Below, piece by piece: positions 31,542 to 61,545 of a stretch of DNA of 64,000 nt. Origin of the DNA: Flaccisagitta enflata (taxonomy: Eukaryota; Chaetognatha; Sagittoidea; Aphragmophora); assembly GCA_965153355.1 (NCBI GenBank), contig OZ231127.1:60698001-60762000 (forward strand), written 5' to 3'. How positions within the stretch are numbered: position 1 is the first letter of the stretch; every line of letters starts with the position of its first letter. A model generated the notes under the pieces. It was not told the origin of the DNA and searched no databases. It worked only from the letters and a program-made list of their open reading frames with translations. The translations under genes were made by a program, and so were the position numbers.

Positions 31542-31751
31542 TGAACAAGGCCGGATACACGGCTACCCTAGTCGCGTGCGGATGGGCAGGAGCAGTGATG
31601 GAGAAGGTCATCAGGGCATCTGGGCAGGAGCCGTATGTTCAAAAAGCTCAAAAACGCCAAAAAAGTAAAAAGGGGACCGACCGACCGACGATACTGACCG
31701 ACCGACGGACCAACATAGCGGGTTGTAGAGTCACGTAGCACGCGACTAAAA
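31542..31751 (+). mobile_element. Helentron/HINE-like element, family A
   Basis: GAACAAGGCCGGATACACGG to AGTCACGTAGCACGCGACTAAAAA, with GACCGACCGACG core. Confidence 0.72.
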
Positions 31752-34101
31752 ATATTCTTGAAGCTGATCTTCCGTCTTAATTCCCCGCGCTTTTAATGCT
31801 TGTCGGTAAAACTTAAAAATAATCATTTTTAAATTCTTTTTATACAGTCTATATTGTCTTTATGTTATCTAGATTCCTAGCAAAAAATCAGATTTGAAAT
31901 TCTGCATCTAATGAACCTAAAATCACTAAAAATGATTAATGCTATCCCTAAGAAACAGATTGTTGAAATCAAGACAGTTTGACCTCTGTCCGACTCTACT
32001 TGAAAGCGTCTAAAGCTTCGGTTCTAACGCTACTGTGCTGATGTTGCCCATGTTTTTTTTCATCATCATTCTGATTGCTATACCCCCTCCCACTTAACTA
32101 AACGCCGCGTTGCCGCGCGTCACGCTAGAAAAGATTTGAAAACAGATCTGAAAACCTTACGTCACGGTGCTTAAGGCTGACCGTGGGCAAATCCCCGCCT
32201 CGTAAGAATTTAGACGCAACAGTCCTTTAAAATCTTTGTTTTTATGTGGTAAAGTTGTACCAATATTTTTACCGAAAAAAACGGTACGCTATTGTGCTAC
32301 AGGCTATTATTGACCGTTTCATAGTCATAAAAGTTACTGTTTTCATTTTTTTCACCCTGAATGATAAATAAACAAACATATCGCCCATCCTTGCAGCTCA
32401 CTTTAAGTCCACGTTTTTCTTTGTTTTACTTGCCTGATAAACTAACTTCAATTAAAATATTTCAATTTAAATTTGACATGATCTAAATCGTCTATATGTC
32501 ATCTATATTGCTATCTAATTATAAAATTAAAAATCTACACCATTTGAGCCTAAGATCGCCAAAAACGACCATGGTTAACCCATAGAAACAGATCGCTGAA
32601 TTTGGTCTGGTTTCACATGTTTCAGACTCTATCTTGGGACAAAGATGTTATCAGTTATCAGTGTACTTAAAAGACATCATGATTCGCTTACTGAAAGCTG
32701 TTGTTCTTTGCAACAACAAATTGATTTATTGTATAGTCACGATTGATTAATTGTCCTTTGGTCGGTAAAACTCGATTTTCTTCGAATTGTTTTTATTACC
32801 CCGGTCACCTTTGCCTTAGGTATCCGAGTGGGAGAACATTTAAAACCGGTATCCGATTTTGGTTTTCTCTCTCAATTTTCCATTGACTTGATTGCATTTT
32901 TTGGCAACTTTTAGGTGTGTCCGTACTTTATTTGCGTCTTTTACATTGTTTCGGCCGGTTTTTCGCAATGTTTTAACGAAATTGCGATTGTGAGAAGCAT
33001 GGTCCGTCCAACCTTTCATCTATCCGTCCTTCATACTCATGTTGAAGGGTATACCAATAAAGGCGGCTCTCGCCGTAGGAAAAAATCATATATATGGGGT
33101 TTCAAAATTGTTCTTGATTGTGTTATGTTCATTGTTTTGCTTCTTTATTTTCTTTGAATTCTTTTTTTTCCTTTGTATATCTGTTTCTTTTTGATTTTCT
33201 TTCTTTCTCTCGCACTGTTTCTCTTTCTTTCTGTTGGTCTGTCTGTCTGTCGTGCTGTCTGTTTTTTATTCTCTTTTTCTTTCTCTTTCCCTTTCCCTCT
33301 CTTTAAATCTTCCTCTTGCGGTCTTACCCTTTTTGATTTTTATTACTCTCCCCTTCCTCTATGATCAAGAAGGCATGATCAAACACTTTTTTTTTAAAAG
33401 AGACAACTTTTTTGAAATCAGCCTGGGTGTTTTTAATTTTTCAGCCGTTTTCAGCCTGAAATTCTCTTAAAGTGTTCTTAATTTCTTCGATGTTTACAAA
33501 TATATAAATCGTATAAAAATACCTTATTTACAACAATTGTACCTTAAACTTGATAATCATCATGTTTTTTTTTATGCCTGATTTCATAGGCAAACTAGAA
33601 AAAGAAGTCATTTTTAATGATAAAAAACTGATATTTCTGAAAAATTTGAATACAATTCAAGTTTTGAATAAAAAACTAAAAAAAAAAAGTTCTTTTGAAA
33701 ATGGCCAAGACTAAATCTTAGCCTGGGCTGTTTCTTATTTTGTTCTTATAATTTTGGCAAATCTCAGGCTCATGTCTCTTATAAACTGGTCTCTTATAAA
33801 AAAAGTGTATTTCAATACAAAAAACTAAAAATCCATTTGTGTATTGTAGTGACAAGGTTTAAAGCTTTATAATCAAACTTTGGCGCCATTTGAAAGAGCA
33901 AGGTCAAGTTTGCTTACCTTGAAAATTTCATTTGAGAGTTCATTTGGCCATAAAAAGTTACCAGTATGACGACCGAAAATTTGTGAAAAACGCAGGCTGT
34001 ATTGTCATCTAGCAGTAGGACTTCCATTTGTTTAAGCCACTTATGAGAAATCCAAATTCCTCCGCAGGTCTAAAAAAAACAAATAATCTTCTACTTTTTG
34101 A

Positions 34102-34294
34102 TTTTCTAGTCGCGTGCTTCGCGACTCTACACCCCCCCCCCCTTTGCCCGTCCGTACGTCGGTCTGTCCAAATTTAGCTTTTTTATCTTTTTTATCCTTT
34201 GATCTTACTGCTCTTGCCCAAATGGTCTAGTAACCTCAAATATAGCCCCTGCCCATCCGCACACGACTGGGGTAGCCGTGTATCCGGCCTTGTT
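34102..34294 (-). mobile_element. Helentron/HINE-like element, family A
   Basis: TTTTCTAGTCGCGTGCTTCGCGACT to GTGTATCCGGCCTTGTT; 200 bp upstream of the Slp start codon, so it may affect or sit in its promoter or 5-prime UTR. Confidence 0.68.
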
Positions 34295-34502
34295 CCGAAA
34301 AAAAAACTACTATACATATCCGCCCTGCCCCGACCACGTCGTTGTACAATCATCCACTGATTATTGATTAATGTCTCATATACCATAATTAAATCATTTA
34401 ATCAAGGCGTTAACTTGTCGTGATGACTAAACGGAAAGCAAAAGGAAGCGCTTGCTAATTGAAACCCTCAAGAAAAGCAATAGGAAAACTATATCGAAAC
34501 TT

Positions 34503-51951
<17,449 letters not shown>

Positions 51952-52360
51952 CGTGGTGACGTGGATGGCGCCAGACTCGTAATGGGATCCGTTTTTTTTT
52001 CTTCCATTTTTAACGCTCTTTAGGGCCGTAAGTGTTCGCGGAAGATGGAACCGTGGGAGGAGAAGGGCGGCTTTGAGGTCGAATGTCAAAAAAATAACAC
52101 CCAAACGACGGAGAGAAAATATTCTAATAACAGGATAGATTGGCAAAAGACGTGGGTACACTCAGGTGTATCATTAGATAAAAGGTCATAAGTATAGCCT
52201 AGTAGGCTGGTTCTGACCATATCCTTTTCCCTAATTTCAACCATTGTTCTTTTCTTGTTCATGCTAATTCAAATTTTTCAGCATCTGTGATGTACCGATG
52301 TTATCGTTAACTTGTTACTGATATTCTCTTTTAAGCTAAGTCAATTTAAAGCTTAGACAG

Positions 52361-52679
52361 AAGAGTAGGCTCAAATTGGGCATTCGAATTAAACACTATT
52401 TCCAAGCACTTCTCATGTACCATTTGCATAGTCAAAGTCCAGTCTCATCGGAAAATCGATCTGGACTTGATCTAGGCATTCCGTTTTCAATGCTTTAATT
52501 GTATAGACTTTAAAGTAGTAGTCCATAGACACTCTTTACAACTAACACATTGATTACGGAATGCCTAGATCAAGTCCAAATCGATTTTCCAATGATATTG
52601 GGCTCTAATTATGCAAATGGAACATGAAAACTGCTTGGAAATAATGATTTATTGTAATGCCCAATTTGAGCCCCTCCTA
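52361..52679. mobile_element. hAT-type MITE, 319 bp, with 8-bp target-site duplication
   Basis: Arms of about 120 bp. Left GTAGGCTCAAATTGGGCATT, right inverse AATGCCCAATTTGAGCCCC; both carry GATCTAGGCATTCCG or its inverse near the centre. TTAGACAG flanks both sides (52353-52360 and 52680-52687). Confidence 0.7.
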
Positions 52680-53965
52680 TTAGACAGTCCATTTGACAGC
52701 AAAGGGAAGAAGGTGCTACACAAATGATATTACAGGATTTTGCCACTTAAAAATAGCCAAACCTTATACAGTTATACTTCCTTTTTCCATGTGCGCTAAG
52801 CGGCAGCTCCAAATTTTCTGTTAGACAGGTGCGCTTCCACTCTTAACAATGTCCTAGTCATAATATCTACAAACATAAGATCAAGCTATTGCTCATTTCT
52901 CATTATCAAGTCCTTTGCATTTGTCGTTATGGTTGCTGGTTGGGTATTCCTCCAAAATATTTTGTTGGGAACATTAATCATCAATAATCAAGATCATATG
53001 TTTATTTTTTCAAAAAAGAATATAAAACCCATCCTTATCCAAGCTGCATCTTTCAAAACTGATCATTTGGGTTGTATTTGATCTTTGTTTTGAAAAAATG
53101 TAACAGGCTATGCAAGTAACCTTAACTTAAGATGTCTTCCCATCACATAGATGTAACACTAGCATGTTTTTCTTTCTTTGATTTATGTCAAATTTTTATC
53201 ATTTCAAGTTTCCTTGCATGAAACGTCTTTATTTTGTCATATCTTATCGATTAACTCAACACAATTTGCCTTCCCTTCTAAGTGTCAAATGTGAAAAATG
53301 GAAGAACCCTATCAAAATGAAACAAATGTGATAGGAATTTTTCTCATTATGAAACAAGCACAAGCACCAACAATGTTTGGTTTCAAGAATTGAGTATTGA
53401 ATTTTGACGCTTTTGAGCTTTCATCTTTTTCTGCAATGTATGACCAGTTGCCCACTCAGCCATAATTGTGAATGACGCTTTGTCTATTAAAGTGGATTTA
53501 TCAAAGTTAGAATGAATATTTGGACAAATAAATCCCTTGAACATAAAAATAGTTTTTGCTTGTCTTTTGGACATCAATATATTACAGAAGAAAAAGTAAA
53601 TTGATCCACCCTAACTTCCTTAATCTAAGAACTTGTATATCTTGATCTTTTCTGATAATGCCGAATAATTTCCAACAGTTAAAATGAATAATGTACCAAT
53701 AGTATAGGATCAACATGATACTGGGGCTTCTCAAAAAAAAAAAAAAAAAAAAGACAAAATGAAAGATAATCGTTTCAAATGCAACGATCTTATCCGCTAC
53801 AATCATGAAGATCAGTTAAAATTGAAAGGCTGAGTGGTCTTTGAATGAATACAGATAAAAAGACAGGAAGACGATACGAAACCAAAAGAGAGTATTAAAT
53901 GCTTTGCCAATGACGCTTAAATACAGACTTGTGCCTTCTTCATTTCATTCCGAACATCTCGTGCA

Positions 53966-54190
53966 AATTTCATCTCAATGTTTTTTTTTCACAATTCATT
54001 ATATCATTCTCAACAAAGGAATTTTGAAATTAGGCTTTCTTGAATTTTTCTAAGCCCATTTGAAATTCGTTGTCCTAAATTTCATCTCAATGTTTTTTTT
54101 TTACAATTCCGTATATCATTCTCAACAAAGAAATTTTGATATTAGGCTTTCTCGAATTTTTCTAAGCCCATTTAAAATTTGTTGTGCTTA
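53966..54190. repeat. Tandem duplication of about 112 bp
   Basis: Two copies starting ATTTCATCTCAATGTTTTTTTT and ending TTTTTCTAAGCCCATTT, differing at about ten positions. Confidence 0.85.
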
Positions 54191-54756
54191 ATTGCTTAAT
54201 TGTCAGCTTTGAAAGCGGCATATCCGCTAGTGGCGTTCAATCGTTTGTTTTTCGATAGAATCTTTCTTTGGTCATCTCACACTAAATTTTTCCGTGGTTT
54301 CTCACGCCGTTTTTTAAATATTTTCAATTCACTTTAATTAGCTTCTGCATACGACATTGGTTATACTAGTCTCCATACATATCAGTTTATGTTACTTTTT
54401 TTTTCCTTTTTTCAATGGCTTATATTCATGTACTGGGAACGATGGATTCTTATTTAATGAAATAATTTCTTTTTTACTTTTGGTTCTATTTACATCCGTC
54501 TGTAGATACAGGAAGAATAGATAGCTGTTTAGGAAAGTGAGACTGAGATTTCAGATGCCTCTGATGATAAGACGTGACGTTAAGAGGTGATGGTTTTATT
54601 AATACACGAAATAAGATTTCTCCGAGATAAAATACAATAAATTGTGGGTTAAAAGCCATGTTTTGTTTGGGGGGGGGGACATGAGGCGTACAAAGGGAAT
54701 GAAAAAAGCATAATTATCCCACAAGACTGCTCTACACATCGTGATGCAAAGCCAGC

Positions 54757-54895
54757 ACAGAGCACCCCACTCAGTGCAAGCAGCACAGAGCACCTCGCAC
54801 AGTGCACGCATTACCCCGCTCAGTGCAACCAGCACGCAGCACCCAATCCTTTGCACGCAGCACTCTGCTTAGTGCACGCAGCATACTGCCTATCG
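54757..54895. repeat. Minisatellite of GCACGCAGCAC units
   Basis: About five irregular units of 25-30 bp (CAGCACAGAGCACCYCRC, CAGTGCACGCAGCAC). Confidence 0.75.
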
Positions 54896-55478
54896 CAGTC
54901 ATCAGCATTGCAGATTTCTCTTTCTGTAAGATTGGCGAATGGCGACACACAAGAAATTCAAAGATGTAAAAAAGCTTTGACAATTAGGAGACGGATAAAG
55001 AATTTGATTCTTCTACGGCCGACTAAAGGGACGCTGAATGAAAAAAACATCGATTCCTCTTTATTTCGAATTACTCAATTTTCCTTGGGCAACTTTTGTA
55101 ATTTGTATAAGTCAGTAAGTCGGCACAGTACATCCTGTTTTGGATACAGATTTTGCCCCAACAGATGCTGCCCTTCCCTCATCTAACAGCCCAGTGACAG
55201 TTTCAATTGTGTCATGAAGTATCCAGCTCTTGCAGATTGTAATCCTTCCCAAAAATCATAATGATGAACCCACTTTGAAATAGTATCAAATTCTTAATGT
55301 ATCGACCAAACAGCCATTTTGAACGTTGATATATCGAATGAAGTTTGTTTACGATCCGTTTGTTTATGATCCGTTTGTTTGAGATCCGTTCTCTACGACA
55401 ATCGTCCAACTTTCATCGTAAGCGGAATTCATGTGACTTTTCTTTTTCTTAAAAGATAAGCAATTTCGACAGAAGCAA

Positions 55479-55710
55479 AACAAGTGACGCGGGGTCACAA
55501 CATCGTTGCGGACGGGTGGGCAGGGGCAGCCAACCCCCATCCACACCCATTACCCCACCCAACCCCCCTTTCAACACAGACACATACACAAAAAGCCTCT
55601 AAAATGCTAGTTTTCCCACTTTTCACTGCTCACCAATGGACCAACGGACGGACGGACGGACGGATGGACAAAGCCTCTTATAGAGTTGCGTGTCCACAAC
55701 TAAAAAAAGA
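55479..55710 (+). mobile_element. Family A element (GTGACGC subfamily)
   Basis: AAACAAGTGACGCGGGGTCAC, GTTGCGGACGGGTGGGCAGG, (GGAC)n, and ATAGAGTTGCGTGTCCACAACTAAAAAA. The stem change GTTGCG/CACAAC is partly compensated, keeping the hairpin. Confidence 0.68.
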
Positions 55711-56705
55711 ATCTAGTCATTGATAAGGGAAATTTTTAGGAAAAAAACTAATAAGCAGGAAAAAGCAAATTGGAGAGACATTTTTATTCCTAGTAACAGA
55801 TCGTTGGGTTTCCGGTGTACATTAACGTGGTAGAAGCTAGAAGACCATGTAGTTGACCATTTAGTGGACCAGTGCAGTGCCATCATGAAGCTTTAATTTT
55901 CGCAGTCGGTGGGAGTTGCCAGGTCTTCTCCTGGCTCTATTGTTCGTTCCATGGGGCAAGAAAAGAAAAACAAAGAGTAAAAGACAGAAAAGACGAAAAC
56001 ATTTTTTTTTCATAAAAAATGGGCCGTAGAGATAATTTTGATGGGGAAAAAAGTGTATTTGAATTTGGAATTATTTTATGTAACCGTGCTGGAGATAGCC
56101 AGATCAAAAACCCCGAGATTATCCTCAGGAGAAAGCACTTGAGGAAATTTGAAAAGGGACTTGACATTTGGGACATTAAGGAAAACATACTGTTAGCGAT
56201 AAAACAGCAATAAAAAATCCAAATGATGGTACTTGTTAAAAGGGACAGGGACAATTAAGATAGAAATTGAGGGCAGAGGGAAACATCGTTAAAAAGACGG
56301 AAAAGGAAAGGATACAAAAGAGGAGGGATCTCAAATTGTAGAGCAGGCACTTGAAGTCGATACGAGGGCTATAACTCGTTCACGCTGTTTTTCGCTAACG
56401 TAACATACTTCCATTAATTTCAGTTTGGGTGTGGTGAGGGATATTGTTCCACCTATCATACATTTTTCTGCAAGATACTTTTTGTTGCAAATTTCATGAC
56501 TGAACATACATACAGTTACGTGTCCGCAACTAACATGTGGAAGACAACTATCGGAACAAGACCAAAAAACCTTCATTTAGTCCGACTTTTAAATAAAATA
56601 TCAATCTTGTGCGTTTTAAAGTTAGAATGTACAAATCTACTTGTGCCTTCAAGTTGATTTCGGAAGTTTCAGTTCATTTTCAGTTCATTTTTAGTCTGCC
56701 ATATA

Positions 56706-57241
56706 CAGTCAGCGGACAAAACACAATAGGTATATATATATCACTCCGTTGGTTTTGATCCAACCCACTGAAGTTGAACAGAATGCTGTAAACAACAACT
56801 GGTTGTTGAAATTACAGCCGGCTGTTACATTACAAAGTTGATAAAAATCCAACTTTCACCAAATAGAATAAGACTTGCAGATTCATAATCCTGATAAAAT
56901 TTTGAGAAGTTTGATATGTCACAACATATACTTTTATATGAAAATAAAATTTTTTTATCAATCTTAATTTGTTTAATTTAATTATAACGTAATGTTAAAA
57001 CAAATATTTCTCACAAAAAGTAATAAGTGTGACATATCTAACTTCTCCGAATTTCATCAAGATTTTGAATCTGCCGGTCTCATTCTATTTGATGAAAGTT
57101 GGATTTTTGCCAACTTTGTAACTTAACAGCCGGTTGTAATTTTAACAACCAGTTGTTGTTTACAGCATTTTGTTAAACATCAGTGGGTTGGATCAAAACC
57201 AGTGGAGTGATATATATACCTTTTGTTTTGTCCGCTGACTG
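56706..57241. mobile_element. Tc1/mariner-type MITE, 536 bp, TA target site
   Basis: Ends CAGTCAGCGGACAAAACA and, inverted, TTTTGTTTTGTCCGCTGACTG, each flanked by TA. Arms of about 220 bp pair over most of their length, sharing GTAAACAACAACTGGTTGTT and AAGTTGGAT blocks. No transposase. Confidence 0.82.
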
Positions 57242-57406
57242 TATATGTTTTAATTCATTATCTAAAACCTAGAAGGGCTCCAATCTTTGGAAAAATGCCG
57301 TTTCCAAACAATTTGATCTACCATTTAAAATGGGACCGGTCTGGATATTGTAGCTTTATTCGTTTAGATTTTAGAGTCTTTCATAGATGATTTAATTTTT
57401 GGTGAT

Positions 57407-57727
57407 TTTTAGATGTATCCTCGCATCTCTATAACAGGCTCTGTCCGTTGGTTGGTCGGTTGGTCGGTTGGTCGGTCGGGACATTAAAAACGTCGGATTA
57501 AAAACATTGAATTCATGCATTTTTTCAACAGGAAAGTGATCCTGACCCAGTAAAAGAAGCATACATCCACTGATTCATTCAATGAATCATTTATTCATTC
57601 ATAAATGACATTCATTCATAAAAAAACATTCATTCATAAAAACATTCATTCATAAAAACATTCATTCATAAAAACATTCATTCAAAGGGGACGCATCGTT
57701 GGCCTACTTGGCCTACTTGGCCTTGTT
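57407..57727 (-). mobile_element. Helentron-like element with internal minisatellite
   Basis: TTTTTAGATGTATCCTCGCATCTCTATAAC, then GGTTGGTCGGTTGGTCGG, then (CATTCATAAAAA)n at 57598-57685, ending GCCTACTTGGCCTACTTGGC and CTTGTTT. Family B 5-prime end with a different terminal hairpin (AGATG/CATCT). Confidence 0.58.
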
Positions 57728-59972
57728 TAGACTTAATTTTGGTAAAAAGTATCTCATCTTTGCCTGAGCCAAAATTAATGATATTTAGAAGTAACATCGC
57801 CTACATGATTGTATATTTCATTGAATATACGTCTTTACTACATTGTTTTTATTCTTTAACCGATAGCAAAAACTTTCAAGTCAATATCTATCATGATGTA
57901 GATTTGACAGCCGTCATAGTTCCAATAATTGTTTTCCACCTGTAAAGAAATAGCGGGAGCATAAAAACTTAAGTGACAGCATGACACCGTGGGCAAACAT
58001 GGAAATTACTAAGGGGTTACGTGACATGACTTGAATTGCGACAAAGGGAGTAACTCTGTTTCAAAGCATGATGATTCGGGACAGCGTGAACATGTACGTG
58101 CCCTCAGCACAAACCAACAAATTCGTTGATAGATGGACAAGTTGATGACAAAAGAATTTGAAAATTCCGTAGTGAGTATCATGAGATCACTGATCATTTT
58201 TGCTTTTTCATTAATGAAACGAGATTCTTAGATTTATGTAAATGATGTAATTTTAGATAAAAGATATAGTTTTCTTCTCATCAATAATAGTTTAAATGGT
58301 TAAAAACTGAAATTATGCTAATACCAATATACATCATCGAATTTGGCTTTTCGTACTGAAATTTCAACTCAAATGCGGATGCGATGATGATGCTGTCAAA
58401 ATACAATTCAAGCAGGATGCAGGAGATTAAAATTCTCACACAAGCATTTATTGTTGAAAAAGAGTGTCACCAAATCTTTATTATCATAAAAGCCAATTAG
58501 GAGAATCGAGGCGAACTGTATGCCGTCATTCGCGCACGTTTGGACAGATAAAGTGCGCATCACGACGTTTGTTGCTTATAGAGTCGCGTACATGCGACGA
58601 AAGACACGCGATGAAAGTAGAAAATACTCCTCGCCTAAAGGGCCGAGCCTGATCATGAAGTTAGGAATATTTTCATTCTTTCCTTCCGTAACGTAACGTA
58701 AGTTATCGTTTGCCAAACTATACTTATTCTATCATTTGCTAAATATAAATGAGCTCTACTTAGAAACTGGGAAGTATCACATGATCACGATCTATTCAAA
58801 TTATTGTTTTGTTGGCGATATTTGTAGGAAAGACATGCGCAATTGCTACTAGCGGGAACAGCTGGGAAAAGTGGTTTATTGACGTGAGTGCGATGACGCT
58901 GCTGTTGAAGTGGCCATTATTTTTATTCATTCTATCAAACATGATCTTTTATCACTAAGAATAGTACATATCATTAGCATCCTCATCACTGCTCTGGATC
59001 TCCACCGCTAACTTTAAACTAGGATAACTGCCACTTTTTTCATTGTTTCTGGTGGTCCAGCCTATGCATAATCCATGTCAAAAGGTTTCAAAATAATCCC
59101 AGGAGCGCCTTTTTTTTAATTCCCATTTCTTTCTGGGTGGTTGGTACAGGCCATAAAACATTCCCTCTTTTGGACAATGTCCCTTGTTTTGCTTGTAACT
59201 TTTAAACGCTTTAAGTTAGAAATGCCAGATTGGTCCCATTTGAAAGATCTTTTCAAGATCTTTCCAACCGTCACCAATTTTTTTGAAATCCATTGAAAAA
59301 CAACCAAGTTGTAAGCTTTCAAACATGAGCAATGTTATGGAGATTCTAAACAATTTTCCAGATCATTGAATTTTTCTTCTTTTCTCTTGATTTCACTTGT
59401 TTTGCTCATAACTTTTGAACAAATTAAGCTAGAAATGCCAGATTGGTCCCATTTGAAAGATCTTTTCAAGATCTTTCAAACTGTCACTAATTTTATGTCA
59501 ATCCCTTGAAACTCCACCTCTTTATAAGCTGTCAAACATAAGCATTGTCATGGGGATTTCGGAGGATTTTCCCGCCATCACTTTTTTCATGGTCTCATCT
59601 TGTTTTTATATGCATTCTCTTATATCTGTGAGGGGTTTTGTCTCTTTGCTAGTCTGTTGATTTTTCAAATGGTTAATCTGTCCAACTGTCGATTCATCTG
59701 TAAAGGAGATTGTGAAACATTGCAAAACAAAGCTGGATACATGGCTACCTTAGTCGCAAGCGGGTGCGCGGGAGCAGTGTTGGAGAAGGTCACTAGGGCA
59801 TCTGGGTAGGAATAGTATGCTCAAAAAGCTAAAAAACGCCAAAAAAGTAATAGTCCCAAAAGCGTTGTGCTTGAAGTTGAAGGGGGAGCAGGGAAGTGGC
59901 CCTGAAGGGGTCAATGACCTATGCTTTCACACATATGGGGAATTCTCCTTCCCCTCCTCCTCCTCCTCCTTG

Positions 59973-60487
59973 CACAGCGCAATCTGTAGTGATATTATTT
60001 CCCAGGGGAAAAGCCCCAATATCTCCGGTAGAAAATAATCAGAGTTAGAAAATCCCTGGTTATATCCCCTTTTATATTTGTGAAAGAAATTATGCGGGGA
60101 TTAAACAGGGGATGTCTCCCGGGGATATCCTCTGTTCAGTTAGGTTTTTTTCATTCATAAACGTTTTGTGCACAATTAGAATTCAATTAGTTTTAATAAG
60201 GAATTCTTTTTGGGGAATCCCCGGGGAAATCTCCTGGGGAAATCCTTGTTGAAACTTTATTTTTAACTTTTACATGAAGAATTGATTGAGCATAACTTAA
60301 CAGGGGACAACCCTGGGGGAAATCCCTGGGGACACCCCATTTTATATTCCCTATGACGTTTTTTTGACAAACTTAAAGGGGGACATAACTGAGGATTTCC
60401 AGACTTTTACTATTTTTTATTAGGGATATCGGGGCTTTTCCTCGGGGGAATAATGTCATGGTTTTCTACTATAGATTGCGCTGTGCC
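59973..60487. repeat. Inner inverted repeat
   Basis: CACAGCGCAATCTGTAGTG plus GGGGAAAAGCCCCAATATC (59976-60022) is inverted at 60425-60487. Between them are several CCCCGGGGAAATCTCCTGGGGA-like, G/C-clustered motifs. Confidence 0.65.
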
Positions 60488-61545
60488 TTGAGGCTGGGAA
60501 TTAACCTTGAGGCTAAAAGTTGGGTAGATTTCAGGCCAGAGAGGGCAGATTTCAGGCCTGAAAGGGCCTGAGGGGAATGAACTGACAGTCAGATGGACAG
60601 ATGGCCAGATGGACGGACGGAATGACAAACAAAAGTTTCCCAGTGTTCTACAGGACTTCATCCCCTTCGGGGCCGCTACCCTGCTCCCTCTCACTCCAAT
60701 TCACAATCATGCTAAGCAGAACAATGGGTATCGCTGACCACATATTGCCCTTGGGCGACCTGTTAAGCCTGAATCCCAGTTCCAAGGCCTAAATGCCAGC
60801 CCCAAGGCCAGAAACCAAGCCATGAGGCATGGGCCATGGGCCTAAAGGCTGGGATATGGGCCTTGAGGCTGAGATATGGGCCTGGAGGTTGCGGGAGGGG
60901 GGATAGAGGAGGAGAAGGAAAAATGCCCTGCCCCCTCCCTCAACTACAATCACCAATGACCTTGTGGGATCCTTGGATGACTAGTTACCTAAAATCTCAA
61001 GAAGCAGAAAAGTTTCAAAAGCGTTAGATGGTCAGTGGTTTCCAATGCTCCCAAGCTGGTGTATGTGGGGATCAGATGATGAAAGGGGCAGTAGCCCCCA
61101 AGAGAGCATTAACCTATGCTTAGCTTCAAGAGGAATTATGGAGCATTTTATAGTCTGAAGGGTTAATTAGGACCTCAAGGCTCAGGCTAAGCCTCAGGCT
61201 GAGATTTTGGCCTCATGGCTTGGTTTTGGGCCTTGGGGCTGGTATTCGGGCCTTGGAACTAAGATTCAGGCTTGACAGGTTGCCCAAGGGCAATATGTGG
61301 TCAGGAACACCCATTGTCCTGCTTTGCATGATTGTGAATTGAAGTGAGAGGAAGCAGGGCAGCGGCCCCAAAGGGGATGAAGTCCTGTAGAACACAGGGG
61401 GACTTTTGTTCATCATTCTGTCCGTCCATCTGGTCATCTGTCCATCTGACCGTCAGTTCATTCCCCCCAGGCCCTTTCAGGCCTGAAATCTGCTCCTCAG
61501 GCCAGAAATCTACCCAACTTTTAGCCTCAAGGTTAATTCCCAGCC
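60466..61545. repeat. Inverted duplication of two family F half-elements
   Basis: Left arm 60466-60830 and right arm 61206-61545 pair across TTTCAGGCCTGAAAGGGCCTG, ACTGTCAGTTCATTCC-type, CCTGTAGAACACAGGG and GCCCTTGGGCGACCTGT sequences. About 375 bp of spacer. Confidence 0.7.

Larger units (their letters stand above)
27266..34502. other. Intergenic region between divergent ATG9 and Slp genes
   Basis: 7.2 kb. The promoters and 5-prime UTRs of both genes should lie here, but I cannot place a TATA box or initiator with confidence. Contents: (GA)n at 28130-28168, (TTG)n at 28368-28459 and 28622-28680, (TCA)n at 28809-28947, (TTTC)n at 30375-30621, and a cluster of Helentron-like copies at 29807-31751. 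The stretches 29400-29680 and 31752-34100 show no gene; the latter contains two diverged copies of a roughly 150-bp segment (31860-32040 and 32495-32640). Confidence 0.6.

Noticed and set aside
59116-59322. 68-codon frame repeated at 63311-63517 as a conserved gene
   Set aside because: The two copies lie in the arms of one inverted repeat, so the similarity reflects duplication; there is no start context, domain or splice evidence.
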